A stretch of 21,448 bases of DNA from the NCBI GenBank assembly GCA_050183765.1, contig JBFXAZ010000097.1, forward strand, positions 1 through 21,448, written 5' to 3'. Shown piece by piece: positions 1-7,944 of the stretch. The translations under genes were made by a program, and so were the position numbers. Below the pieces are notes generated by a model. That model searched no databases. It was not told where the DNA came from and worked only from the letters and a program-made list of their open reading frames with translations. Source of the stretch: JAFAZJ01 sp050183765. Lineage in GTDB: Bacteria > Pseudomonadota > Alphaproteobacteria > Reyranellales > Reyranellaceae. The first letter of the stretch is position 1. The number at the start of each line of letters is the position of its first letter.

Positions 1-1533
1 GAAGGTGATGTTGTGGCCCTGGCCGTGGCTGTGGCTGCCGGAGAACAGCGTCACCTTGCCGTCGCTGTGGACGCGGACGATGGCGCTCTCGTAGCCGCCG
101 TGGAGCCCGCCGCGCGTCGCGAGGTTGCGGCTCGAACCCGTGCCTGACTTGTCCAGGAAAGCGGCGAGTCCGATCCCCATCCAGACGCCGCCGGCGCGGC
201 AGCGCGCCTGCTCGCGCCGCAGCGCCGGGTAGTCCGCGACGGCGAGGAGCTTGTCGAGAAGCGCCGGCGGATCGCCGATGTCGTAGGTGCGGCCGAGCGG
301 GTTGGGATAGGGGAACTGGTCGGCGCGGATGAGATTCTTCCGCCGCACCTCGACGACGTCGAGGCCCATCTCGCGCGCGCCGTTCTCAAGAAGGCGCTCG
401 TTCACGAACGTCGCCTCCGGCCGCCCCGAGCCGCGATAGGCATCGACCGAGACCGTATTGGAATAGACGCCGCGGACCCGGAGGTGGACCGCCGGTGTCG
501 TGTACAGGCCCGTCACGGTCTGCGGATAGGAATTACCGGGAATCGACGGCGCGAACTGCGTGAGATAGGCGCCCAGCGCGGCCATGGTGTCGACCTTCAT
601 GCCGACGATGCGGCCGCTGCGGTCGAACGCCATCGCCGCCCGGGTGTGATGGTCGCGCGCCTGGCTGTCCGAGAGGAACGCCTCCGACCGGGTCGAGGTC
701 CATTTGACCGGCCGTCCCGTCAGCTTCGCCGCCCAGGTGATGACGGCGCCTTCGGCGATATGGATCTTGAGCCCGAAGCCGCCGCCGACGTCGGGCGCGA
801 TCACCCGGATGCGGTGCTCGGGCTCGAAAAGGAGGAACTTGGCGAGCCAGCGCCGGAAGTAGTGCGGGATCTGGGTCGTACACCAAAGCGTGAAGCGTTC
901 GGTCTCGGCTTCGTAGTTGGCAAGGAAGGAGCGCGGCTCCATCGGGTTGCCGAGCACGCGGTTGCTATCGAGTGTGAGCTCGGTGACGTGATGGGCAGCG
1001 GCGAAGGCCGCATCAACGGCCGCCTTGCTGCCCTTCTCGATCTCGAATACGAGATTGCTTCCGAGCTCCTCATGCAGGATGGGTGCATCCGAGTCGAGCG
1101 CGCGCGCCGTCTCGGTGACGGCGGAAAGTGGCTCATAGGCCACCGCCACCGCCTCCGCGCCGTCGAGCGCTGCCGCGCGCGTCTCGGCGATGACGCAGGC
1201 GACGACGTCGCCGACGTGGCAGACCTTGCCCTTGGCGAAGATCGGCTTCAGCTTTTCGTTCATCGGCCGCCCGTCGCCGAACGGCATCGGGTGGACGCAG
1301 ACGAGCTTGCCGAGTCCCGCCCCCTCCCAGTCGCTTATCGTCAGCACGCGATGGACGCCCTCCAGCGCGAGCGCCATAGCGGCATCGACCGAGACGATGC
1401 GGGCATGCGCGTGCGGGCTTCGCACGAAGGCCGCATGCAGCATGCCGGGCAGCTGCATGTCGTCGACGTAGCGCCCGCGCCCGGTGACGAAGCGGAAATC
1501 CTCGGGCCGGCGCAGAGCCTGACCGAAATACAT
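1..1533 (-). CDS. Xanthine dehydrogenase / CO dehydrogenase-type molybdopterin-binding large subunit, C-terminus cut by window edge
   Basis: This is the catalytic large subunit of a molybdenum hydroxylase (xanthine dehydrogenase / aldehyde oxidase / CoxL superfamily). Such enzymes use molybdenum cofactor to hydroxylate or oxidise small substrates with a FAD subunit and a 2Fe-2S subunit as partners. The first 511 codons are present; the family is usually about 760-800 residues, so roughly the last third lies left of the window. The N-terminal a/b hammerhead domain begins MYFGQALRRPEDFRFVTGRG. Visible cofactor-binding motifs are GGGFG at residues 250-254, AYRGSGR at 365-371 and GQGH at 504-507. 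Form I CO dehydrogenases carry AYXCSFR at the 365-371 position, so this is a form II / aldehyde-oxidase-like member with unknown substrate. The ATG at 1533 follows an AGGGG box by 8 bases. No FAD or iron-sulfur partner gene is visible to its right. Identity as a family member is firm; substrate is not. Confidence 0.93.
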   Translation of the reverse strand, partial: MYFGQALRRPEDFRFVTGRGRYVDDMQLPGMLHAAFVRSPHAHARIVSVDAAMALALEGVHRVLTISDWEGAGLGKLVCVHPMPFGDGRPMNEKLKPIFAKGKVCHVGDVVACVIAETRAAALDGAEAVAVAYEPLSAVTETARALDSDAPILHEELGSNLVFEIEKGSKAAVDAAFAAAHHVTELTLDSNRVLGNPMEPRSFLANYEAETERFTLWCTTQIPHYFRRWLAKFLLFEPEHRIRVIAPDVGGGFGLKIHIAEGAVITWAAKLTGRPVKWTSTRSEAFLSDSQARDHHTRAAMAFDRSGRIVGMKVDTMAALGAYLTQFAPSIPGNSYPQTVTGLYTTPAVHLRVRGVYSNTVSVDAYRGSGRPEATFVNERLLENGAREMGLDVVEVRRKNLIRADQFPYPNPLGRTYDIGDPPALLDKLLAVADYPALRREQARCRAGGVWMGIGLAAFLDKSGTGSSRNLATRGGLHGGYESAIVRVHSDGKVTLFSGSHSHGQGHNITF

Positions 1534-2208
1534 GGGTGAGCCCCTATTCCAGACACGGCTACCGAGAACGTCTGACATGAGACGGACTGCTGTCAATCTG
1601 CTGGATGATGGCTCCGCCCGATTGGCCACCCGGACAAAGTCGTCCCGGGCTCGCCGGCTCAGAGCGCCGGCAGCGCTCCCCGGCGGCGGCGAGCCCGCGG
1701 GCGAGCGTGGCCGTGGTTCCGGCCACAAAGGGCGGCGCGATGGCGGCGCCGGAATCGCGGCTTCGCGCCACTGTGCACCCGCCGGTGCAAATCCGAGTTA
1801 AGTCGTGACCCGCGGGGAATTCATACTCCGCGTGACCATGACAGATCTGTTCGAGGTCAGGGTCGCGCAAATCGCCCTGCGGCGGGGTGGCGCGGGTGAG
1901 GTCCAGGCATTTGAACAGACGCTTCTGACCGATCACGCCCTGTCGCAGGAAAGCTTAGGGAGGCAGACGGCGACCTGATGCTCTCGACGCCGAGCACGAG
2001 TCCAATGCTGACGACACTGCGCGATCTGCCAAACGGCTGACCGCGTGTTCGTCCTAGGCCTGATCCAGATGCATCAGAAGGCGATTGCGTTGCTGCAGCG
2101 CTACGCCGCAAGGGGCGCTCGCGAATTCGCGCGAAGCGCATCGCCGGCGAATCGCCACCATCTGGAGACCGTTCGGCGCGTATCGAACGGCGAAAACGAG
2201 CAAAAGGG
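1534..2208. other. Gene-poor stretch upstream of the molybdenum hydroxylase
   Basis: I find no convincing gene in these 675 bases. Open frames exist on both strands but their translations are arginine/serine/proline-rich and match no family I recognise. One short frame, an ATG at 1839 running to a TGA near 1979 (46 residues), has fairly natural amino-acid composition but no clear ribosome site, so I do not call it. The stretch probably holds the promoter of the minus-strand dehydrogenase gene, which I could not localise. Confidence 0.5.
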
Positions 2209-2511
2209 TTAAGCTGGCTCGCCCGGTCGACCTAGGCTCCGAGTCGCGGCGAGTCGCCCGGCCTGTGTCGTGGCCTTCCCGCCCGTGATCACGCGAAGCG
2301 ACGGCCGCGCATGCCGGCGCGCCAGCCGGCCTGCGATTACCCACGCTGCAACGGCTGCGATCACAGTCCCCGCGCCGGCTGCCAGCGGGAGCACCGCCAG
2401 GGCACTGGATGCCAGCGGACCGATCGTCAGTACGACGGCGACAGCGGAGCCTGCAGCAATGGCGAAAGTCACCGGGAAAAGCAGCAGGGTGACTTGCAAT
2501 CGGATCGGCAT
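2209..2511 (-). CDS. Small two-helix membrane protein, hypothetical
   Basis: This is a 100-residue protein of unknown function. Two hydrophobic segments are visible, roughly residues 6-30 (rich in L, V, A and F) and 36-62 (A/V/L/G with a W), followed by a basic cytoplasmic-looking tail beginning GRLARRHA. The arrangement resembles short inner-membrane proteins common in rhizobial genomes, from memory only. The last 30 or so residues look less protein-like, so the natural stop may once have been earlier. No Shine-Dalgarno sequence precedes the ATG at 2511, which lowers confidence. It is the only frame in the 1.2-kb region between the dehydrogenase and lactate genes with hydrophobic segments. 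Confidence 0.5.
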   Translation of the reverse strand: MPIRLQVTLLLFPVTFAIAAGSAVAVVLTIGPLASSALAVLPLAAGAGTVIAAVAAWVIAGRLARRHARPSLRVITGGKATTQAGRLAATRSLGRPGEPA

Positions 2512-2751
2512 GACAGAACAACGGCCGGCTCAATGCCGTGTTCCCCGCTAAGCTGGAAGGTCCGGCGTTTTGCCAGACCCATCGTACGCATCCGGTGGAG
2601 CTTGCAATTACCCACATCCAGTCGATTTTCTCAAGAAAGAGCTCGCTACCTACTATTACGTCGTAATTTCTTGTCTGGCACCGATTCGCAGAGTGAGCGG
2701 TGCCGATGGACAGGGAATTGGAAAGCTGTCAATCGGACGGGGAGGACCATC
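2512..2751. promoter_or_regulatory. Leader region of the lactate genes with a 13-bp palindrome
   Basis: This region before the D-lactate dehydrogenase start contains a perfect inverted repeat at 2655-2667, ATTACG-T-CGTAAT, about 85 bases upstream of the ATG, in a locally AT-richer patch (about 2600-2680). Such a site would suit binding of a dimeric regulator. No regulator gene is adjacent and no clean -35/-10 pair was recognised. Operator function is inference. Confidence 0.35.
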
Positions 2752-3756
2752 ATGCGCGTCGCCGTGTTCAATACCAAACCGTACGATCGGCAATTCCTGG
2801 ATGCGGCGAATACGGGGGCGGGGCATGAACTCGTGTACCTCGAATCCCGGCTCACGTTGCAGACTGCAATGGCGGCCGAGGGGGCACAGGCGGTCTGTGC
2901 GTTCGTCAACGATGAGCTCAGGGCAGACGTGCTCCACGCCCTCGTCCGGCAAGGAATCCGTCTAGTGGCTCTGCGATGCGCCGGATTCAACAACGTCGAC
3001 CTCGCTGCGGCACGCGACCTCGGCATAACCGTGGCGCGGGTGCCCGAGTATTCCCCTTACGCAGTCGCCGAATAGACCGTGACGTTGATCCTCGCTTTGA
3101 ACCGCAAAATCCATCGCGCCTATGCGCGCGTCAGAGAGGGCAATTTTGCCTTGGAGGGACTGCTGGGATTCGACCTGAACGGCCGCACTGTTGGCGTCGT
3201 GGGCACCGGCAGGATCGGCACGACATTCGCCCGCATCATGGCCGGGTTTGGCTGCACAATCCTCGCATTCGATCCGAAGCCGAACGCCGATTGCGCGGCG
3301 TTTGGCGTCCGCTACGTTTCCATGCCGGAGCTGCTGCGGAACGCCGACATCGTATCTTTGCACTGCCCGCTCACGCCGGAGACCCACTACCTGATCGACG
3401 CCGCAGCAGTGGCGCAGATGCGCGATGGGATGATGCTCATCAATACCAGCCGCGGCGCGGTCATCGATACCCGTGCTGTGGTCAAGGGTTTGAAATCGGG
3501 ACGGATTGGCAGCCTCGGCCTCGACGTCTATGAGGAGGAAGCCGACCTCTTCTTCGAGGACCTGTCCGACAAGGTGATCCAGGACGACGTGTTTGCGCGC
3601 CTTCTGTCCTTCCCGAACGTCCTCATAACAGGGCATCAGGCGTTCTTCACCGCTGACGCCATGCAGGCGATTGCCGAAACGACGATCGCGAACATCACGA
3701 GTTTTGAGCGGCACGGGCGCGCCGTCCATGTGGTCTCCGTCGAGAAACTCATCTGA
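2752..3756 (+). pseudogene. ldhA: D-lactate dehydrogenase (LdhA-type 2-hydroxyacid dehydrogenase) interrupted by in-frame amber codon
   Basis: D-lactate dehydrogenases interconvert D-lactate and pyruvate with NAD(H) in the cytoplasm. The frame from ATG 2752 (GGGGAGGA box just upstream) to TGA 3756 spans 334 codons, the normal length of E. coli-type LdhA. It is interrupted only by a TAG at 3073-3075 (codon 108), in the segment SPYAVAE-stop-TVTLILALNRKIHRAY. In relatives this position is H or Q, and CAG to TAG is a single transition. After the stop the same frame continues intact: the NAD-binding GTGRIG at 151-156, catalytic Arg234 (NTSRGAV), Glu261 (DVYE) and His295 (GHQAF), plus the FFED / VIQDDVF segment typical of D-LDH. 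A GTG at 3079 could restart translation but would lack the N-terminal part of the catalytic domain. The lactate permease follows 12 bases later. Either a recent nonsense pseudogene, an amber readthrough case, or a sequencing error. Confidence 0.88.
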
Positions 3757-3768
3757 TCCGCGGTCGTC

Positions 3769-5316
3769 GTGCAGTCCCTGCTCGCGTTCTTTCCGATCCT
3801 GCTGATTCTCGTGCTGATGATCGGTGGAAAATGGTCTGCTGCGGCGGCCGGAACGCTGGGACTGGCCGTCGCTGTTGCTATCGCTGTCTTCGCGTTTGGA
3901 TACGGAGCCTCCGTCCATGCCGAATTTACACCTATGGGTGCGGTCGGTGGGGCGCTTACAGAGGCACTGTTCGTGGCAGGGACCGTTCTGTGGATCGTGT
4001 TTCCGGCCTTGTGCATTTTTGAGTTGCAGAACCGTTCGGGTGCGTTCGACGTCCTGAAAATTGGTCTGACCCGCGTAACCGGCGATCGGCGGCTTGTCGC
4101 CATACTCGTCGGCTGGTTCTTCGCACTGTTCATGGAGGGCGCCGCCGGATTCGGAACGCCGGTGGCGCTCGCGGCGCCGATACTGGTCAGTCTTGGCTTC
4201 CCGCCGGTGCAGGCGGTAACGCTCGCGCTGATCGGGCACGCGGTGGGCGTTTCCTTCGGGGCGGTCGGCACGCCGATATTCCCGCAGGTGGCCATCACCG
4301 GGCTGACAGGGCTGGAGATCGCGCAAAGCACCGGCTTGCTGCACGCCACGCTCGGCGGAATCCTGCTGATCTTCCTCGTCGGGATCGCGGGGCGCGACGT
4401 CGCGCCAGCCGGGCGGGAGGATTGGCGCCATTGGGGTTGGGCCTGCCTTGCCGCGCCGTGCTTCCTGGTGCCGTTTCTTGCAATCGCGATGTTCGTCGGC
4501 CCGGAGTTGCCCACCCTCGCCGGGGCGTTGGTCGGCGGGACGGTCTTCGTAGCGCTACTATGGTGGCGACATGGCGGGACACGCCACGCAGCGCAGGTGG
4601 CGGCCGGTGGGTCGCTCGGCGCGGCGCTGTGGCGGGCGTCGCTTCCCTACGTGATCCTGCTGGTCCTGATCCTCGCCACGCGCCTGATCGCGCCGCTCCA
4701 GCAGGCCCTGCAGAGCGTCACGTGGCAATGGACGCTGTTCGAGGAATTCTCCGGCAGCGTTCAGCCTTTGTATCATCCGGGCTCGATGCTCATGCTCGGC
4801 TTCGTCATCGGGAGCCTGTTGCAGGGTCGCGGCATGGTGGAGATTGCCGCCGCATCCGCCCGGTCGGCGCGGCGCATCCTCCCCGTCATCGTCGCGCTCG
4901 TGGCCATGCTCGGTCTATCGCGGGTCATGGTGCACGCCGGGATGATCGCGGCCCTGGCGGAAGTCGCGGCGGCCCACCTGGGTCCGGTTTGGCCGCTTGT
5001 AGCGCCAGCGGTCGGCGTGCTCGGCAGTTTCGTGGCCGGGTCGGCGACCGCATCCAACATCCTGCTTACGAACTTTCAGGAGTCGACGGCACGTGCCCTT
5101 GGTCTGCCGATTCTTCAGCTTGTCTCAGCTCAGGGATTTGGCGCCGCCGTCGGCAATATCATCTGCCCGCACAACGTCATTGCCGGCGCGGCGACGGTCG
5201 GGTTGAGCGGCCGGGAAGGCGAGGTGCTCCGACGCACCGTCCTCGCGTGCGGCTGCTATGCTTTGGCCGGCGGCGTGCTGGTGTATGCGTTGACCGCCTG
5301 GGTGGACGAGGGGTGA
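3769..5316 (+). CDS. lctP: L-lactate permease family transporter (LctP)
   Basis: This 515-residue integral membrane protein belongs to the lactate permease family, which imports lactate or related 2-hydroxy acids with protons across the inner membrane. It is hydrophobic throughout with about 12 or more membrane segments. It carries recognisable family stretches: LWIVFPALCIFELQNRSGAF, then FMEGAAGFGTPVALAAPIL, GHAVGVSFGAVGTPIFPQ, and near the end GSATASNILLTNFQ and QGFGAAVGNIICPHNVIA. Length is a little below E. coli LldP (551). The start is a GTG at 3769 without a good Shine-Dalgarno, 12 bases after the lactate dehydrogenase stop, which suggests translational coupling. The amber codon in that upstream gene might therefore reduce permease expression through polarity. 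Whether it carries L- or D-lactate, or glycolate, cannot be read from sequence. Confidence 0.92.
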   Translation: MQSLLAFFPILLILVLMIGGKWSAAAAGTLGLAVAVAIAVFAFGYGASVHAEFTPMGAVGGALTEALFVAGTVLWIVFPALCIFELQNRSGAFDVLKIGLTRVTGDRRLVAILVGWFFALFMEGAAGFGTPVALAAPILVSLGFPPVQAVTLALIGHAVGVSFGAVGTPIFPQVAITGLTGLEIAQSTGLLHATLGGILLIFLVGIAGRDVAPAGREDWRHWGWACLAAPCFLVPFLAIAMFVGPELPTLAGALVGGTVFVALLWWRHGGTRHAAQVAAGGSLGAALWRASLPYVILLVLILATRLIAPLQQALQSVTWQWTLFEEFSGSVQPLYHPGSMLMLGFVIGSLLQGRGMVEIAAASARSARRILPVIVALVAMLGLSRVMVHAGMIAALAEVAAAHLGPVWPLVAPAVGVLGSFVAGSATASNILLTNFQESTARALGLPILQLVSAQGFGAAVGNIICPHNVIAGAATVGLSGREGEVLRRTVLACGCYALAGGVLVYALTAWVDEG

Positions 5317-5432
5317 CGAATGGCAGCCGATCGGGCATTTGGCAGGGGCGACCTGTTCCGTTTGTTTGACTCTGATCTCGCGATTCCATTCGCGGTCGCC
5401 GTGCTGTGTGCATGCGATTCGATGACCGTTAA

Positions 5433-6587
5433 ATGATGCGTAATGCAATCACTGATGAGGCACGCAACAGCTCTGCGAAGGCGATCCGCTTCTCGCTCTC
5501 AATCGGAGCCGCCCTGACCGCCGCCGCCTGTGTTTCGCCGCAGAGCTGGGAGGCCGTTCGCGTGCTACAAGACATCGAGGCGCGCGAACTACCCAGCGAC
5601 CTGAAGGCGATGACACCGGAGCCGGATCGTCGCAAAGTCTCGTTCCGGACGGACGAACGGGTCATCTTCGCCGACATCTATGATCCGCGCCAGCCAATCG
5701 GCGCGCGGCTCGTCCTCGTTCCCGGTTTCACACCCCACGGCAAGGACGATCCCCAGCTCGTCTCCCTTGCATACACGCTCGCCCGCGCGCGTTTTCTTGT
5801 TCTGGTGCCCGACCTCAATGGAAGCCGGGCGCTGCAGGTACGGATGGCCGACGCCCACGACATCGCCAATGCCGTGCGGGTCCTGGATGAATGGTCCGCG
5901 CCGGCGCCACACGGCGTGGGCATCGTGGCGATTTCCTATGCGGTCGCCCTTGCGCTGTCCGTTGGCGTGAATCCCGGCATCAACGAGCAAACCTTGTTCA
6001 TCCTCGGGCTAGGCGGCTTTTACGACGCGTCCAGCGTCGTGCGCTACATCACCACCGGGCATCATCGCGAAAGACCTGGCGCTCGATGGCAAATCGGCAT
6101 GCCGCGGAACTCTGCACGATGGGTCTTCTTGTCCAGCAACATTGATCTGCTGGACGATGAGGCAGATCGCAGTGCCCTGGCCGAGGTGGCGGAACAGCGG
6201 ATGCGCGATCCGGAGGCGCCGATCGACGGACTGATCGAGCGGGTGAGCCCCGAGGGTCGGGCGCTGCTCGATCTCCTGATGAATACGCAGCCCGATCTTG
6301 TGGACGATCTGATCGCGCGACTGTCGGCGAACGTGCGCTCTCACCTCGACCACCTGTCGCCGCGGACGATGCCGCTCTCACGCCTCGCAGGGCGGCTCAT
6401 CCTCATTCATGGCGCCGAGGACACGCTCATCCCCTACACCGAAACCCTCGCATTGGCGGCGGCGTCGACCAGTGCCGAGGTCTTTATCGTGGAGGAGTTC
6501 TCCCATATCGATCCCAGCAACATCGGCATCGCCGGACGCCTTACGTTGATCGATGCGGTCCAAGCCTTGCTGCGTAGGCGACGCTGA
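5433..6587 (+). CDS. Alpha/beta hydrolase-fold protein, probable lipoprotein
   Basis: This 384-residue protein has an alpha/beta-hydrolase core. The N-terminus has a hydrophobic segment (about 18-32) ending in A-A-C at Cys33, which may be a lipobox and would place the protein on the periplasmic side of a membrane. A strand plus oxyanion region reads RLVLVPGFTPHG. The nucleophile elbow is IVAISYA with Ser168, a degenerate G-x-S-x-G in which both glycines are alanine. Probable Asp330 lies in LILIHGAEDTLIP and His358 in EEFSHIDP, completing a triad in the right order and spacing. A helical insertion rich in D, E and R lies about 235-310. Substrate is unknown. It follows the permease by 116 bases on the same strand with no clear ribosome site, and starts with two consecutive ATG codons (5433, 5436). 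It could also be an inactive relative given the altered elbow. Confidence 0.75.
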   Translation: MMRNAITDEARNSSAKAIRFSLSIGAALTAAACVSPQSWEAVRVLQDIEARELPSDLKAMTPEPDRRKVSFRTDERVIFADIYDPRQPIGARLVLVPGFTPHGKDDPQLVSLAYTLARARFLVLVPDLNGSRALQVRMADAHDIANAVRVLDEWSAPAPHGVGIVAISYAVALALSVGVNPGINEQTLFILGLGGFYDASSVVRYITTGHHRERPGARWQIGMPRNSARWVFLSSNIDLLDDEADRSALAEVAEQRMRDPEAPIDGLIERVSPEGRALLDLLMNTQPDLVDDLIARLSANVRSHLDHLSPRTMPLSRLAGRLILIHGAEDTLIPYTETLALAAASTSAEVFIVEEFSHIDPSNIGIAGRLTLIDAVQALLRRRR

Positions 6588-6719
6588 CCTCTCGATTTGA
6601 AAATGCACCCATGGTTAGTCGGGTGTCTCCAACGGTTACGACCCTCTGTTGTTGGTCTTATGCCGAACGAAATGTGGCGGCGGAGGGACAGCCAGAAGGA
6701 CGCGGATCGGCCACCTTTT
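6588..6719. other. Probable host/phage junction region
   Basis: This is a non-coding stretch between the hydrolase stop and the first phage-like sequence. I looked for a tRNA 3' end, which often marks a prophage attachment site, and did not find the GGTTCGA-type T-arm. No matching direct repeat with the right flank near 20.7 kb was recognised by eye. Base composition falls below that of the flanking genes. Confidence 0.35.
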
Positions 6720-6739
6720 TATAGACGAAAAGTGCGTTT

Positions 6740-6830
6740 ACGGGCGGCGAAAAAATTCTGCGCGTGAGGCCCCGTGCGGTAACTGCCCCAAAATGCCGTG
6801 GAGATCTCGACGCCCCCTACCCCCTGCCAT
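6740..6830 (-). other. Candidate phage cos-like region
   Basis: Immediately after the stop of the phage HNH gene, the minus strand reads a G-run-rich segment (complement of 6813-6826). A GC-rich block follows, then an A-T tract, AATTTTTTC (complement of 6749-6757). A G-rich run, then a GC block, then an AATTTTTTC-like tract just downstream of an HNH gene is the layout I associate with cos regions of HNH-containing tailed phages. This is pattern recall; no cohesive ends can be proven from the sequence. Confidence 0.28.
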
Positions 6831-7188
6831 GCTCGAGCGCGCCGGCGCGCGGCACGACGCGCTCTGCCATGCGTGCAGCGCGCACGGCCACGGTCTTGCG
6901 GCTGTGACACGACCCGCACCTGAGCAGCACGTTGGCCTTGTCGAGCGGCGCGCCGCCGTCCTGTAGCTCGTGGACGTGATCGCCGAACATGCGCACGCCG
7001 CCACGCGGCCGGCGCGGATCATGCATCGGGTCTTCGCACCGCGCGCCACGCTCGGCGACGATCTCGCGCACCAGCGTGCGCCACTCGCGCGACAGGTAGA
7101 ACGCATCCGCGGTCTTGGGCGGCGGCTTCGCGGCGCTGGTGTCGAAGGTGGCGATGCGCGGAGCGAGAGAGCTGAGGCTGGCGGTCAT
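6817..7188 (-). CDS. Phage HNH endonuclease
   Basis: This 123-residue HNH nuclease is of the small phage type that usually sits beside cos and terminase genes and assists DNA packaging. The core reads DHVHELQDGGAPLDKANVLL, followed by RCGSCHSRKT. D-H plus N plus the final H of CHSRKT form the beta-beta-alpha metal site, and CGSC gives one half of a structural zinc site. The other half is weak: the first cysteine occurs in RCEDPMHDP, where a histidine stands where relatives have a second cysteine. The N-terminal part SREWRTLVREIVAERG matches the usual helix before the zinc site. The ATG at 7188 has a GGGGAG box about 10 bases upstream. It is the last gene of the leftward phage set, and the terminase genes expected next are absent. 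Confidence 0.85.
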   Translation of the reverse strand: MTASLSSLAPRIATFDTSAAKPPPKTADAFYLSREWRTLVREIVAERGARCEDPMHDPRRPRGGVRMFGDHVHELQDGGAPLDKANVLLRCGSCHSRKTVAVRAARMAERVVPRAGALEHGRG

Positions 7189-7212
7189 GGCCGTTGCGCT
7201 CCCCGAATGCGA

Positions 7213-7241
7213 AACCCGCCGCGGCGTCGGCCGGGCGGGTT
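7213..7241. terminator. GC-rich hairpin, possible terminator or attenuator
   Basis: The inverted repeat AACCCGCC (7213-7220) pairs with GGCGGGTT (7234-7241), with further GGC/GCC pairing possible inside the loop. It lies just upstream of the HNH gene and between it and the plus-strand gene at 7458. There is only a weak T tract (TTTC) on the leftward side, so termination efficiency is uncertain. Confidence 0.42.
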
Positions 7242-7457
7242 CTGATAGTCAGACCAGTTCGCAAGTGTAGGAAATGTACACTCCGAGGATTCGGTCGTCA
7301 AGCGAGATGTAGCCCCTACAGACGACATCGCTGGACCCGCCCCTGCGCTTGCGTTGTTGCTGGCGGCCTAACATCCTGTTTCATCCGCCACGAAAGCGAC
7401 CTCGATAGGCCGCATTGCTGGGCGCGCGGAGCATAAAAATCAGAGGCAGGGCACAGG

Positions 7458-7841
7458 ATGATTTCGAAAAAACTCACCGACCCCAGACCGTCAGGTACTC
7501 CATTTTCAATTGGAGATGCAACTTTATCAGTGAGGATTTGGGCTACGGACCCCAAACGTGCCGGTTCTAGAGGTCACATGCTCGAAGCGGCAAGTTCAAT
7601 GAACCTGCGTATCGAGATCGACGAGAATAAAAGCCACATTATTACGATCAAAGGAGAGGAGTCCAACCGGAGCAGAAAACGTGAATATGATTTTAAAATA
7701 GATATTGGATCGGTGTTATTGAATCAGATCGTGAGTTTTGCTGAAGAGAACGGCATCTTAAGTTCATCGCGTAACAAACGAATCCAAGAAGCTACACGGC
7801 TTATTGCTCGCGCCCGTAAACTCCTGAGCTCGCAGAAATAG
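7458..7841 (+). CDS. Hypothetical protein, AT-rich inserted gene (moron-like)
   Basis: This 127-residue protein is one I do not recognise. It lies on the plus strand between two leftward phage genes and is visibly richer in A and T than everything around it (for example codons AAA, ATT, AAT, TTA), so it was probably acquired separately. The N-terminal third includes SIGDATLSVRIWATDP; the middle is beta-strand-like and charged (MNLRIEIDENKSHIITIKG), and the C-terminal third is helical and basic (RNKRIQEATRLIARARKLLSS). There is no signal peptide, membrane segment or catalytic motif. A purine-rich stretch (GGCAGGGCACAGG) precedes the ATG at 7458. By position and composition it resembles a moron, an extra gene expressed independently from a prophage, often for host benefit or phage exclusion. 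Function is unknown. Confidence 0.7.
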   Translation: MISKKLTDPRPSGTPFSIGDATLSVRIWATDPKRAGSRGHMLEAASSMNLRIEIDENKSHIITIKGEESNRSRKREYDFKIDIGSVLLNQIVSFAEENGILSSSRNKRIQEATRLIARARKLLSSQK

Positions 7842-7891
7842 ACGTCGTAATCACGCCCGAAAAGCCCCATTGGAGCAACTCCTCAGCGCAA

Positions 7892-7923
7892 CCAGCACGG
7901 CGGGGTCGTGCCCACCGTGCTGG
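7892..7923 (-). terminator. Long-stem hairpin after the DUF3489 gene
   Basis: CCAGCACGG (7892-7900) pairs perfectly with CCGTGCTGG (7915-7923), with an inner GGG/CCC pairing. It lies about 22 bases past the stop of the leftward DUF3489 gene and in the gap facing the convergent plus-strand gene, where a terminator is expected. There is no clear U tract, so it may be a Rho-assisted or weak terminator. Confidence 0.5.
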
Positions 7924-7944
7924 CGGAGCATAGAGCATTCAGCC

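Noticed and set aside
484..1539. Plus-strand open frame of 351 codons
   Set aside because: It is antisense to the molybdenum hydroxylase gene, whose motifs GGGFG, AYRGSGR and GQGH are unmistakable.
1839..1979. 46-codon plus-strand frame
   Set aside because: No ribosome site, no recognised family, and it lies in a stretch with many random open frames.
3073..3075. Pyrrolysine or other recoded amber in the lactate dehydrogenase
   Set aside because: Lactate dehydrogenases have an ordinary H or Q here, and nothing in the window suggests a recoding system. Nonsense mutation or a sequencing error is simpler.
2962..4431. Minus-strand open frame of 489 codons
   Set aside because: It lies antisense to the lactate dehydrogenase and permease genes. 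Its composition (D, R, H, Q-rich) is that of a shadow frame.
6600..6680. tRNA gene or fragment as an attachment site
   Set aside because: No cloverleaf or T-arm consensus is found in the junction region on either strand.
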